The notes: generated from the sequence alone by a model not told the origin. Shown: positions 1-6,537, counted from the stretch's first letter. The stretch is DNA of 10,180 nt from Pyrinomonadaceae bacterium (GCA_013813825.1 JACCRA010000149.1:1-10180); one strand, 5' to 3'. Numbers and translations are program-made.

Positions 1-3
1 ACG

Positions 4-8
4 CCTCC
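4..8 (-). promoter_or_regulatory. Ribosome binding site of a gene beyond the left edge
   Basis: Read on the minus strand, GGAGG follows the stop codon of the LysW-like gene by two bases. This suggests that another gene starts just outside the window and is co-transcribed with it. For LysW-type carriers a neighbouring ATP-grasp ligase or amino-acid pathway enzyme would be expected, but nothing of it is visible here. Confidence 0.45.
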
Positions 9-10
9 GG

Positions 11-199
11 CTAATAGTCCTCGTCTTCGTCGTCCCCTAGTTTCTCATCGTCTTCGTCGATGATGTCGAGTTCGACGGGATCAAGCCCGACCACTTCCAA
101 GTCCGTCCCGCACTCGTCGCACTCGACCGCATCGCCTTTGTCAATATCTGTCCCGACGTGAACTTCGGCCGCACATTCTGGGCATGTTCCGGTTGGCAC
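11..199 (-). CDS. lysW: LysW-like zinc-ribbon amino-group carrier protein
   Basis: This 62-residue acidic protein resembles LysW, the carrier to which the alpha-amino group of 2-aminoadipate (or glutamate) is attached by an ATP-grasp ligase during lysine or arginine synthesis in the cytoplasm. The zinc ribbon is complete: CPEC at residues 6-9 and CDEC at 27-30, followed by the family-like stretch LEVVGLDPVEL at 34-44. The start is GTG, with AGGAGG nine bases upstream. The oddity is the tail. Thermus LysW ends in EDWGE, and the last Glu carries the substrate; this protein ends in DEDEDY, with Tyr last. It may therefore be a carrier with different chemistry or a LysW relative with another role. 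The fold assignment is firm and the pathway is not. A further gene probably follows immediately. Confidence 0.8.
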   Translation of the reverse strand: MPTGTCPECAAEVHVGTDIDKGDAVECDECGTDLEVVGLDPVELDIIDEDDEKLGDDEDEDY

Positions 200-208
200 T
201 GCTCTCCA

Positions 209-214
209 CCTCCT
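209..214 (-). promoter_or_regulatory. Ribosome binding site fixing the GTG start of the LysW-like gene
   Basis: AGGAGG on the minus strand, nine bases before the GTG at 199, is a near-ideal Shine-Dalgarno sequence. It supports this non-ATG start, which also places the first zinc-binding CPEC motif at the usual distance from the N-terminus. Confidence 0.7.
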
Positions 215-298
215 GCAATTTAACCAAATGAGAGGAACACCCGCAGCTTTACCGGGGAGACCTCAGTTCTGCAATTTGTCAGGTTTAAGACTTCCGAC

Positions 299-327
299 AA
301 TCTAACCGCCCCCGCTTGATTTTGCAA
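299..327 (-). promoter_or_regulatory. Candidate sigma-70-type promoter for the LysW-like gene
   Basis: On the minus strand a -35-like TTGCAA (322-327) and a -10-like TAGATT (299-304) are separated by 17 bases. Each matches four of six consensus positions. The leader would be about 90 bases. It was found by eye, and such matches occur by chance. Confidence 0.25.
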
Positions 328-410
328 TACTCAATTCTTACATTTGAATAGGCTGGCAAAGGTTGCAACCCGGCTTGTCTGATTATCCTCGCCTGAACAA
401 CTTTTCGACC

Positions 411-529
411 CCTGCGCGCGTCTAAAACTGTGATGAGCAATGTTCAAATAAGTGGGAAATTGAAGACCCGACGCGTTGGTGCTAAACTCACTCCGCCAAC
501 TGCCAGAGCGATTCTGACTCGCGCGCAGG
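411..529. repeat. 10-bp inverted repeat enclosing 99 bases
   Basis: The arms cctgcgcgcg (411-420) and cgcgcgcagg (520-529) are exactly complementary. They could close a structured RNA or leader, but the arms are simple CG alternation, so chance is a fair explanation. No conserved internal motif was recognised. Confidence 0.25.
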
Positions 530-674
530 CACGGCAAGAATAGCTTGCAAAATCTCCGATCAGACAGTTCAGTTTGAATGTTTGATTACATAGCGCATTA
601 ACCACCCCCATTCGTCTTTTTGCGATTTGCCAGGCCGGACTTAGCAAAAGTCTGCCGCAGGGAGATAAAAATCG

Positions 675-1268
675 ATGATTCGTCAGTTTTCTCGAAATGG
701 TTTTGTGGTTCTGTTTGCTATTCTGACCCTCGGTTTCGCAGCCCACGCGCAATCTTCCACCTCTGATTTTCCCCACATCAAGATTAAGAACTTCGGCCAG
801 ATGGACGAGCGTTTTTACCGTGGCGCGCAGCCCAAAGAGGACGACTATCAAGACCTTGCCGCGCTTGGCGTCAAGACCGTCATCGACTTACGCGACGATC
901 CGAAGGATTACGCGCAACCGCTGGTCGAATCGTTTGGGATGCGCTACGTCAATATCCCGATGAGCGATAAACATTACCCGCGCGAGGAGCAACTCGAACA
1001 GTTTCTCACTCTCGTTAACAATCCGGCGACGGGTAAGTTTTACGTCCACTGCGCGGGCGGGCGTCACCGGACGGGCGTGGCGGGCGCTGTCTATCGCTTC
1101 AACCTCTATCGCTGGGATTACGATCAGGTTTACAGCGAGATGAAGAATTATGACTTTTACACGCGCTGGGGACACGGCGACATGAAGAAGTACGTGCAGG
1201 ACTACTGGACGCGCGTTCAGACAAACGGCGCTCCTCTCTCCAATGCCGCTACCGCCGTCACGCGATAA
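675..1268 (+). CDS. Exported tyrosine/dual-specificity phosphatase (PFA-DSP/Siw14-like)
   Basis: A 197-residue cysteine-dependent phosphatase. Residues 1-26 form a signal peptide: a basic start, a hydrophobic core at about 10-22, and an AHA-QS cleavage site, so it should act outside the cytoplasm. The catalytic loop HCAGGRHRTG lies at 125-134, with nucleophile Cys126 and phosphate-binding Arg132. The upstream segments FYRGAQP (47-53) and GVKTVIDLR (65-73) are typical of the plant/fungal atypical dual-specificity phosphatase group, whose eukaryotic members such as Siw14 remove phosphate from inositol pyrophosphates. The general acid may be Asp98 in MSDKH. The substrate here is unknown and could be phosphoprotein, inositol phosphate or another phosphoester. 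GGGAG ten bases before the ATG supports the start. The gene stands alone and converges on the DUF4956 gene. Confidence 0.85.
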   Translation: MIRQFSRNGFVVLFAILTLGFAAHAQSSTSDFPHIKIKNFGQMDERFYRGAQPKEDDYQDLAALGVKTVIDLRDDPKDYAQPLVESFGMRYVNIPMSDKHYPREEQLEQFLTLVNNPATGKFYVHCAGGRHRTGVAGAVYRFNLYRWDYDQVYSEMKNYDFYTRWGHGDMKKYVQDYWTRVQTNGAPLSNAATAVTR

Positions 1269-1286
1269 AAGTTTTTAGAGAGAATT

Positions 1287-1321
1287 AGCAAAGGCCGCTC
1301 GAACCGTGAGCGGCCTTTGCT
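1287..1321. terminator. Hairpin between convergent genes, likely bidirectional terminator
   Basis: A perfect 14-bp stem (1287-1300 with 1308-1321) and a 7-base loop lie 18 bases after the phosphatase stop codon and 62 bases after that of the DUF4956 gene. The stem is GC-rich at its top and ends in A/T pairs. No long T run follows on either strand; the minus side continues taattctctct. It may therefore act as a weak intrinsic terminator or as a 3'-end stabiliser. Confidence 0.65.
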
Positions 1322-1383
1322 GTATAGAAATTGGAACCATCGCTACCCCGGCGGCAACCGCGTGTGGTCTTTGGCTCAAGTCG

Positions 1384-2361
1384 TTAGTTATAAATATAAG
1401 AACTGTTTTTCTGCTGCTCCCACTCGATGCCTTCAATGTTGTTCGGATCGGCACTCAACAGTTCGTCGTTGATCTGGTCGGTCGTGACAAAGACGCTGAT
1501 GCTCACTTGATAAGCGATGCAGCCGACTGGCTCGTTCTCGTCCGGCGGATCAAGTTGGCGCACCTCGTAGTTGAATTTATGCCGCCGGAAAATGCGCTTG
1601 ATGGCGGCCTGCGTCGCGTCCGTGTTGCGCGATTTGACTGTCAGCGACATCGCGCGGTAAATCTTCATTACTTCGTAGTATTCCAGCCCCCACAGCAGCG
1701 GCAGCACGAACAGCGTCAGCACCAACGACAACTCCCAGCGGCCGACGCCCGTCCCCAGTCCGATGGCGAGGCTGCACAGCAAGACTGTAATCTCTTTCGG
1801 ATCACGAATGTTGGTGCGGAAGCGGACGAGCGAGGCGGCGGCGAAGATGCCGAAGGCGCGCGCGGCGCTGTCGCCGACGATCATCATCAGCGAGGAGGCC
1901 ACGACGGCAAGCAAAATTTGCGTCTGCGCGACGTAAGGATTGCGTTGGAGCAGTGGCAAGTCTTTGCGTGGGCGGAAGGCCAGGACGGTCGCGAAGATCG
2001 CCGCGAGGATCAACCGGAACAGAATGCGCGGTACCGTCACTCGCCAACTCTCTTCCGGCATTTGACCGGGGACGGCAGGTTGATCGTCAATGCCGAAAAT
2101 GCTTGAGATGGCTGACTCTCCCGCCGCCCTTTCGGGAATTGGAGTGGCGCGCGGCGACTCGGCACTCGGCGTCGGTTGCGCTACGGGAGTTGCAACAGTT
2201 TGACTCGCCGCTGGCGCACTCGAAGCCGTCGGCTCTTCGTTCTGCCGCGACATGAAGAACGCCACCAGTCCGAACCCCACAGCGGCTGCGATCAGCGGAA
2301 TGATGACAGTCAGCAGCCGGCGCTGCTTTCGACTTTTCAAGTCGTTGTTGTTTTGGCTCAT
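1384..2361 (-). CDS. DUF4956-family membrane protein
   Basis: A 325-residue membrane protein whose core matches DUF4956. A basic N-terminus precedes a first hydrophobic helix (about 16-36), then a Pro/Ala/Ser-rich linker (about 40-105). The membrane core follows, with hydrophobic stretches at about 111-129, 145-163, 190-206 and 208-225. The signature ASLVRFRTNIRDPKE (176-190) precedes a Gly-rich helix, and a soluble alpha/beta domain ends the protein. Its biochemical role is unknown. Family genes are often neighbours of VTC-type polyphosphate polymerases and CotH-like kinases, and here ppk1 and a kinase-like gene lie upstream on the same strand. I chose the ATG at 2361; a GTG two codons upstream is possible, and neither has a strong ribosome binding site. 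The N-terminal helix and linker look like an extra module. Confidence 0.8.
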   Translation of the reverse strand: MSQNNNDLKSRKQRRLLTVIIPLIAAAVGFGLVAFFMSRQNEEPTASSAPAASQTVATPVAQPTPSAESPRATPIPERAAGESAISSIFGIDDQPAVPGQMPEESWRVTVPRILFRLILAAIFATVLAFRPRKDLPLLQRNPYVAQTQILLAVVASSLMMIVGDSAARAFGIFAAASLVRFRTNIRDPKEITVLLCSLAIGLGTGVGRWELSLVLTLFVLPLLWGLEYYEVMKIYRAMSLTVKSRNTDATQAAIKRIFRRHKFNYEVRQLDPPDENEPVGCIAYQVSISVFVTTDQINDELLSADPNNIEGIEWEQQKNSSYIYN

Positions 2362-2426
2362 CGGCACTCAGTCATGGCTGAAGTCGTCAACCACCTCTTA
2401 AACATCCCATCAATCGTAAAACTTAT

Positions 2427-2463
2427 CAGTGCAGCCGAACGGACACGCCCGCCGGCTGCACTG
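2427..2463 (-). terminator. Intercistronic hairpin, possible terminator or attenuator
   Basis: The arms cagtgcagccg (2427-2437) and cggctgcactg (2453-2463) form a perfect 11-bp stem with a 15-base loop, 27 bases after the kinase-like gene's stop. On the minus strand it is followed by ataagtttta, which has a short T run. It could end or reduce transcription before the DUF4956 gene, or protect the upstream mRNA. Confidence 0.45.
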
Positions 2464-2478
2464 GTACCGCAATCATGC

Positions 2479-2490
2479 GTTTCGCGAAAC
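2479..2490. repeat. 12-base perfect palindrome at the kinase-like gene's stop codon
   Basis: gtttcgcgaaac equals its own reverse complement and directly abuts the TGA at 2491-2493. It has the symmetry of a dimeric regulator's operator, but its position at a 3' end and its single occurrence give no functional support. Confidence 0.25.
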
Positions 2491-3453
2491 TCAGCGCGAG
2501 CGAGCCACGCCGCCTGATAAATTATTCAATTCGCTGATCCGCGCGCGAACGGCGGAAGACAAAAGATTGATCTCCGCCGGCGTGTAATTGGCGGCGCGGA
2601 AGGCGTCGCGCAGTTGCTTGTCACTGAGACGGGCGAGGTAGCCGCCGACCCAGCGCGCCTGCCCGACGGTGATGTCGTCGAAGAGTTCGCTTTTCTTGCC
2701 GCCGTAGCTGAAATCGATCTTCTCGCCTTCGATGCCGTCGATGAACTTTGCCTGCTCGAAATCCTTCGGCTTGTTGCGGCTGCGCGTGAGTTGCCAGAAC
2801 AGCCCGCCCGCTTTGCCGAACGTCGCGCCGAGGTCGCTGACCGCATATCTGATCTCTCGCTCGCCCTGCGTGTGGAGGATAACGTTGTTCTCGTCTTTGA
2901 TGTCCCAATTGTTCAAGAGCACCATCATCACCTTCAATCCCTGAAGCTCGTTGGTCCCAGTGAACGGGTTCTTATCCCACAACCATTCATCGTATCGCTT
3001 GACGTTTTCCGGGCGCGCCTCGAACCTTACGTTCTCGAACACGCCCTTGCCCGGAATCGTCACCCGTGGGACGAGATATGTGATTTCGGGAATGTAGCCG
3101 ACTGCCCACAAGAGACGTGTGGCGGCGGCCTCAGACTGCGCCTCTTCGCCGAGCTTGGCGACCCACTCGCGCCCCGAGGCGTCGCGCACGCGATACTTCT
3201 TCGACCAACCGCCCTTCTGTTCCTTGATAAACGTGATCCGTTTCAAGTTCGGCTGCATCGCCTTGCCGCCCGGCCCGTGAAAGAGATCGCGCGTCTTAAT
3301 GTCGGTCGGCTCTTGCCACAGCACGGGCGTGCCCTGCGGCAGCGTCTTCTTCGGTTTCGACTTTTTCTGTTCCGCGAGCGTGGGAGATGAAAGGCTTAAA
3401 ATGAAGATAAAAGTCAGGGCGAGCATCTCGCGAGTTTTGCTCAAATGTTTCAT
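2491..3453 (-). CDS. Exported protein with kinase-fold-like motifs, unknown function
   Basis: A 320-residue protein beginning with a signal peptide (basic MKHLSKTR, hydrophobic core about 11-23, cleavage near TLA-EQ at 26-29), so it is probably periplasmic or surface-exposed. A Lys/Pro-rich stretch follows. The body shows, in kinase order, SKKYRVRDASGREWVAKLG (84-102) with candidate ATP-binding Lys100, an acidic SEAAATRL helix (107-114) with Glu108, NNWDIKDENN (181-190) resembling a catalytic loop with Asp184 and Asn189/190, and SDLGATFG (206-213) resembling a DFG metal-binding loop with Asp207. This arrangement recalls atypical kinases such as the PI3/4-kinase, HipA, Fam20C or CotH type. I do not recognise the family by name and the substrate is unknown. 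The start at 3453 is chosen over one 33 bases upstream because of the GGAGG spacing and the cleaner signal peptide. It lies 36 bases after ppk1. Confidence 0.7.
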   Translation of the reverse strand: MKHLSKTREMLALTFIFILSLSSPTLAEQKKSKPKKTLPQGTPVLWQEPTDIKTRDLFHGPGGKAMQPNLKRITFIKEQKGGWSKKYRVRDASGREWVAKLGEEAQSEAAATRLLWAVGYIPEITYLVPRVTIPGKGVFENVRFEARPENVKRYDEWLWDKNPFTGTNELQGLKVMMVLLNNWDIKDENNVILHTQGEREIRYAVSDLGATFGKAGGLFWQLTRSRNKPKDFEQAKFIDGIEGEKIDFSYGGKKSELFDDITVGQARWVGGYLARLSDKQLRDAFRAANYTPAEINLLSSAVRARISELNNLSGGVARSR

Positions 3454-3461
3454 GCTGAAAA

Positions 3462-3466
3462 CCTCC
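3462..3466 (-). promoter_or_regulatory. Ribosome binding site deciding the kinase-like gene's start
   Basis: GGAGG on the minus strand lies eight bases before the ATG at 3453 and inside the alternative longer reading frame. It therefore favours the shorter start, which yields a normal signal peptide. Confidence 0.7.
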
Positions 3467-3489
3467 GTTAAAAAGTTAATCCACATTCA

Positions 3490-5694
3490 CTATTGACCAT
3501 CGGTGATGCCAGCAGCCGGCCAATCCGTCGCGCAGCAGTAACTGAGCGACGAATTGCCGGCGAAATACAATTGGCTATCAACCGTCTCCTCGCCGGGCGC
3601 GGGGCGGACGCGCTCATAAGTCCCGTCCGGCCGTAACTCGCGCGCCCGCACGTTGTCGCGCAAATACGTCCGCAACACCACATCCTTGAGATACTTTTTG
3701 ATTTGCGGATTGATGATCGGCGCGATCACTTCCACGCGCCGGTCGAGATTGCGCGACATCCAGTCGGCGCTGCCGGTGTAGAGTTCTTCCGCGCCGCCGT
3801 TGGCGAAATAATAGACGCGGCTGTGTTCGAGGAAGCGCCCGACGACGCTCCGCACGCGGATCGTCTCGGATAACCCCGGCACGCCCGGCCGCAACATGCA
3901 GATGCCGCGCACGATGAGATCAATTTGCACGCCGGCCTGCGCCGCGGCGTAGAGCGTGCTGATCACTTCGACGTCGGCGAGCCGGTTAATCTTCGCCACG
4001 ATGCGCGCCTCGCGCCCGGCCGCGGCGTGCTCCGCCTCACGATTGATCAATCCGATCATTCGTTCGCGGAGGTTGACCGGCGCGACGAGCAGTTGCCGGT
4101 ACGCCTTCTGCCGCGAATAGCCGGTCAGGAAGTTGAATAACTCGGTGGCGTCGGCGCCCAGTTTTTCGTCGGCGGTGAGGAGGCCGAGGTCTGTATAGAC
4201 GCTCGCAGTCGCCGGGTTGTAGTTGCCGGTCGCGATGTGCAGGTAGCGGCGTAGCGTGTCGCCTTCGCCGCGGACGACGAGCGCGATCTTGCAATGAGTC
4301 TTGAGGCCGAGCAGGCCATAGACGACGTGGACGCCCGCCTTCTCCAGCCGCTGCGCCCATTCGATGTTGTGCTCTTCGTCGAAGCGCGCCTTCAGTTCGA
4401 CCAGCGCCGTCACCTGCTTGCCTTGCTCGCTCGCCTCAATTAGTGACTGCGGAATCGGCGACTTGGCCCCTGTCCGGTAGAGACAGATTTTGATCGCTTG
4501 CACTTCCGGATCGTGCGCCGCCGTATGAATGAAATCGGTGACGGTCTGGTACGAGGTGTAAGGGTGATGCAGCAGGATGTCCTGCCGTTTGAGCACGTCG
4601 AAGATCGAGACGCCTTTGTGCAACGAGGCCGGTACAGTCGCCCGCAACGGCTTGTCTTTCAAGTCCGGCCGGTCCAGTTTGTACAACTCCATCAAGTCGG
4701 TCACGTCGAGCGGATCGTCCACGAGATACACATCGTCGGGCGTCAGGTCGAGCGACTTGGTCAGGTAACTGATCATCTCGGCGGGCATCTTCGAGCTGAC
4801 TTCGAGGCGCACCGCCTCGCCGAGGCGGCGCTTTTGGAGCGTCTGCTGCATCGAGCGCAGAAGATCTTCAGCCTCCACGTCGCGCACTTCGATGTCGGCG
4901 TCGCTCGTCACACGGAAAGCGTGGCACGGGCCATAGAGCATTCGCGGGAAAAGTGTCTCGGTGCTCGCGGCGATCAAATCGCTTAACAGAATGAACCGGG
5001 AATTAGTAGCCTCCACCGGAATCAGGCGGGGCACGCGCTGAGGAATTTTAATGCGGACGAAGCGCGGTTCGACCTTGCCGGTCAGCGAGCGTGTAATGCC
5101 ATGCTCAAGCGACGGTTCGACCATCAAAGCAAGATTCAAGCTCAGGTTCGAGATGTAGGGAAATGGATGGCCGGGATCGACGCCCTGCGGCGTCAGCACC
5201 GGAAACACCTTCTTCTCAAAGTAATCGTCAAGCCGCTCCTGTTCATCGAGCGAGAGTTGCTGGTACGAGACGAGTTGAATGCCTGCGGCTTCGAGTGGCG
5301 GCAGCACTTCTTCGCGCAGGCAACGCGCGTGCTCAGCGATCATTTCAAGGACGCGCTTCCTGATCTCGCCTAACTGCTCGGCCGGCGTCAGGCCGTCCGG
5401 CGAAGGGTCTTCTATCTTCTCGTCCACGCCCTCTTTCAGCCCCGACACCCGGATCATGAAATACTCGTCCAAGTTCATCGAAAAGATGGCGAGGAATTTC
5501 AGGCGTTCGAGCAACGGCTGATCAGCATCGAGCGCCTCTTCGAGCACCCGGCGAAAGAATTCGAGCAGACTCAACTCGCGGTTAAAGAGCAGGCGGCTCA
5601 TCGGCGTCGAATCGAGTGGGACGCGCTCTGTCGGCATTCCTGTAATTTCCGGTTCCGGGCTTCCCTGATCCACCGGGGTTGATTGACTGGTCAT
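3490..5694 (-). CDS. ppk1: Polyphosphate kinase 1
   Basis: A 734-residue PPK1, which reversibly transfers the gamma-phosphate of ATP to inorganic polyphosphate. The N-terminal domain opens with FNRELSLLEFFRRVLEEA (37-54) and LLERLKFLAIFSMNLDEYFM (61-80), as is typical of the family. The head domain follows, with GHPFPYISNLSLNLA (175-189). In the catalytic domains, LYRTGAKSPI (405-414) and KARFDEEHNIEWAQ (435-448) supply the magnesium- and phosphate-binding arginines. KTHCK (465-469) contains His467, the expected autophosphorylated histidine. LEHSRVYYF (622-630) contains the second conserved His624, and TGSADWMSRNLDRRVE (640-655) the phospholipase-D-like motif. Length is normal, and the last 30 or so residues are not conserved to my eye. 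No clear ribosome binding site precedes the ATG; a start at Met20 is possible. It is probably co-transcribed with the kinase-like gene downstream. Confidence 0.97.
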   Translation of the reverse strand: MTSQSTPVDQGSPEPEITGMPTERVPLDSTPMSRLLFNRELSLLEFFRRVLEEALDADQPLLERLKFLAIFSMNLDEYFMIRVSGLKEGVDEKIEDPSPDGLTPAEQLGEIRKRVLEMIAEHARCLREEVLPPLEAAGIQLVSYQQLSLDEQERLDDYFEKKVFPVLTPQGVDPGHPFPYISNLSLNLALMVEPSLEHGITRSLTGKVEPRFVRIKIPQRVPRLIPVEATNSRFILLSDLIAASTETLFPRMLYGPCHAFRVTSDADIEVRDVEAEDLLRSMQQTLQKRRLGEAVRLEVSSKMPAEMISYLTKSLDLTPDDVYLVDDPLDVTDLMELYKLDRPDLKDKPLRATVPASLHKGVSIFDVLKRQDILLHHPYTSYQTVTDFIHTAAHDPEVQAIKICLYRTGAKSPIPQSLIEASEQGKQVTALVELKARFDEEHNIEWAQRLEKAGVHVVYGLLGLKTHCKIALVVRGEGDTLRRYLHIATGNYNPATASVYTDLGLLTADEKLGADATELFNFLTGYSRQKAYRQLLVAPVNLRERMIGLINREAEHAAAGREARIVAKINRLADVEVISTLYAAAQAGVQIDLIVRGICMLRPGVPGLSETIRVRSVVGRFLEHSRVYYFANGGAEELYTGSADWMSRNLDRRVEVIAPIINPQIKKYLKDVVLRTYLRDNVRARELRPDGTYERVRPAPGEETVDSQLYFAGNSSLSYCCATDWPAAGITDGQ

Positions 5695-5842
5695 AGTGTT
5701 CGTTAGACGGGGGAATCGCCCTTCGGCGTTGACAACTCGCCAGGAAAAAAAGACTTTTTATAATTGCTTGAGCAACAAAATCCCACGAACTGTAATACCG
5801 CTCAGCGTCTTGGAAGATAAGGCTAGTAAAGCATACACAAGC

Positions 5843-5872
5843 ACTATTCCCAAATTTGCTGGCGGCTGACAA
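5843..5872 (-). promoter_or_regulatory. Candidate promoter for ppk1
   Basis: On the minus strand TTGTCA (5867-5872, five of six matches to -35) is followed after 18 bases by AATAGT (5843-5848, four of six to -10). The leader would be about 140 bases. A TATAAA nearer to the gene (minus strand, near 5760) has no good -35. No pho-box-like repeat was recognised. Confidence 0.3.
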
Positions 5873-5953
5873 TTCCCATCAAACTGTGGCTTTTGCTGCA
5901 ATTTCCTGAAGACTTGAAAATCTCAAAACCTCATCAAATGCCTATCTAGCGAC

Positions 5954-6048
5954 GGGGAGAGGGGGAGGCTATGGAAACGATTGAGAGACTTTCAGCCAGA
6001 CTTTACCCATCCTCTGATCTCCCCTTCTCCCCCTCTCCCCTTCTCCCC
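5954..6048. repeat. Polypurine/polypyrimidine element with direct and inverted repeats
   Basis: The 14-mer ctccccttctcccc occurs twice with a 16-base period (6019-6032, 6035-6048). A second 14-mer, ctccccctctcccc (6027-6040), is the exact reverse complement of ggggagagggggag at 5954-5967. A hairpin with a 59-base loop is thus possible just downstream of the CBS gene, and the uninterrupted pyrimidine strand could favour unusual DNA structure. It looks like simple-sequence intergenic DNA rather than a defined mobile element. Confidence 0.6.
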
Positions 6049-6066
6049 GTTTCCGCCCACTCGCCT

Positions 6067-6492
6067 TCACAACCCTGTCATCTCGTGCAGCAGGCGCAAC
6101 TCGTCGCCCTGCTCGCTTAGTTCGACACGCATGATGTCGCGCATCGAGAGCATCCCCACCCATTGGCCTCCGCGCATGACGGGCAGGTGGCGTGTGCCGT
6201 GCTGCTCCATCCGTTCCAGTGCCTGATGCGGCGTGTCGCTACACTCGATGAAAACATCAATGGCGCTCATTACGTCGCGCACCGGCACGCCTGCCGGGTC
6301 CAGTTTCGGGAGCACGACGCGCCGCAGCAAGTCGCGCTCGGAGAAGATGCCGGTTAACTCTTCCGCCTCGCTTAGAACGCAGACCGCGCCGATGTTACGC
6401 GAGGTCATATACTCAGCCGCGTCTAACGCGGTCGCCGACTCGCGTAACGAATATGGCTCGCGGTCGCGGATGACATCCGCAATTGTAATCAT
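6067..6492 (-). CDS. Protein of two CBS domains
   Basis: A 141-residue cytoplasmic protein made almost entirely of a CBS pair (Bateman module). The first repeat spans about 1-60 and ends with the typical LTGIFSERDLLRRVV (46-60). The second spans about 70-128, opening with VRDVMS (71-76) and ending with WVGMLSMRDIMRVEL (110-124). Such stand-alone proteins bind adenosine nucleotides (AMP, ATP, SAM) and usually modulate partners or sense energy or redox state. The partner is not identifiable here. GGAGG eight bases before the ATG gives a firm start. The gene lies 372 bases upstream of ppk1 and about 240 downstream of the radical SAM gene, so it is probably transcribed alone. Confidence 0.92.
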   Translation of the reverse strand: MITIADVIRDREPYSLRESATALDAAEYMTSRNIGAVCVLSEAEELTGIFSERDLLRRVVLPKLDPAGVPVRDVMSAIDVFIECSDTPHQALERMEQHGTRHLPVMRGGQWVGMLSMRDIMRVELSEQGDELRLLHEMTGL

Positions 6493-6537
6493 TGTTTCTC
6501 CCTCCGCCCGGTGTGAATGTCGATGGAGCTTCCCAAT

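Larger units (their letters stand above)
200..674. other. 475-base divergent intergenic region
   Basis: The two flanking genes are transcribed away from each other, so promoters for both should lie here. No convincing coding region is seen: reading frames on the minus strand between 331 and 851 lack ribosome binding sites and recognisable protein features. The palindrome ggttgcaacc lies at 361-370, and a 10-bp inverted repeat has its arms at 411-420 and 520-529. No known riboswitch could be recognised. GGGAG at 660-664 is the ribosome binding site of the phosphatase gene. Confidence 0.6.
5695..6066. other. 372-base intergenic region upstream of ppk1
   Basis: It lies between the CBS gene's stop and the ppk1 start, both on the minus strand. 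The half next to ppk1 is comparatively A/T-rich, suits a promoter and contains the candidate noted separately. The half next to the CBS gene holds the pyrimidine-rich repeat and its inverted copy. No credible gene was found: a minus-strand frame at 5582-5872 merely runs into ppk1 in another frame. Confidence 0.6.

Noticed and set aside
430..517. GUGAUGA and CUGA motifs inside the 411-529 inverted repeat, resembling C/D boxes of a guide RNA
   Set aside because: C/D box RNAs are archaeal/eukaryotic, the motifs are short and common, and the rest of the window is clearly bacterial.
444..851. 135-codon minus-strand open frame
   Set aside because: It overlaps the phosphatase start, lacks a ribosome binding site and shows no protein-like domain character.
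1306..2106. 266-codon plus-strand open frame
   Set aside because: It lies opposite the DUF4956 gene, has an Arg/Gln/His-rich composition typical of antisense frames in GC-rich DNA, and runs through the hairpin at 1287-1321.
2614..3390. 258-codon plus-strand open frame
   Set aside because: It is the complement of the kinase-like gene, whose signal peptide, motifs and ribosome binding site are convincing; this frame has none of these.
4498..4986. 162-codon plus-strand open frame
   Set aside because: It lies wholly opposite ppk1 and is rich in His/Arg/Val, as expected for an antisense frame.
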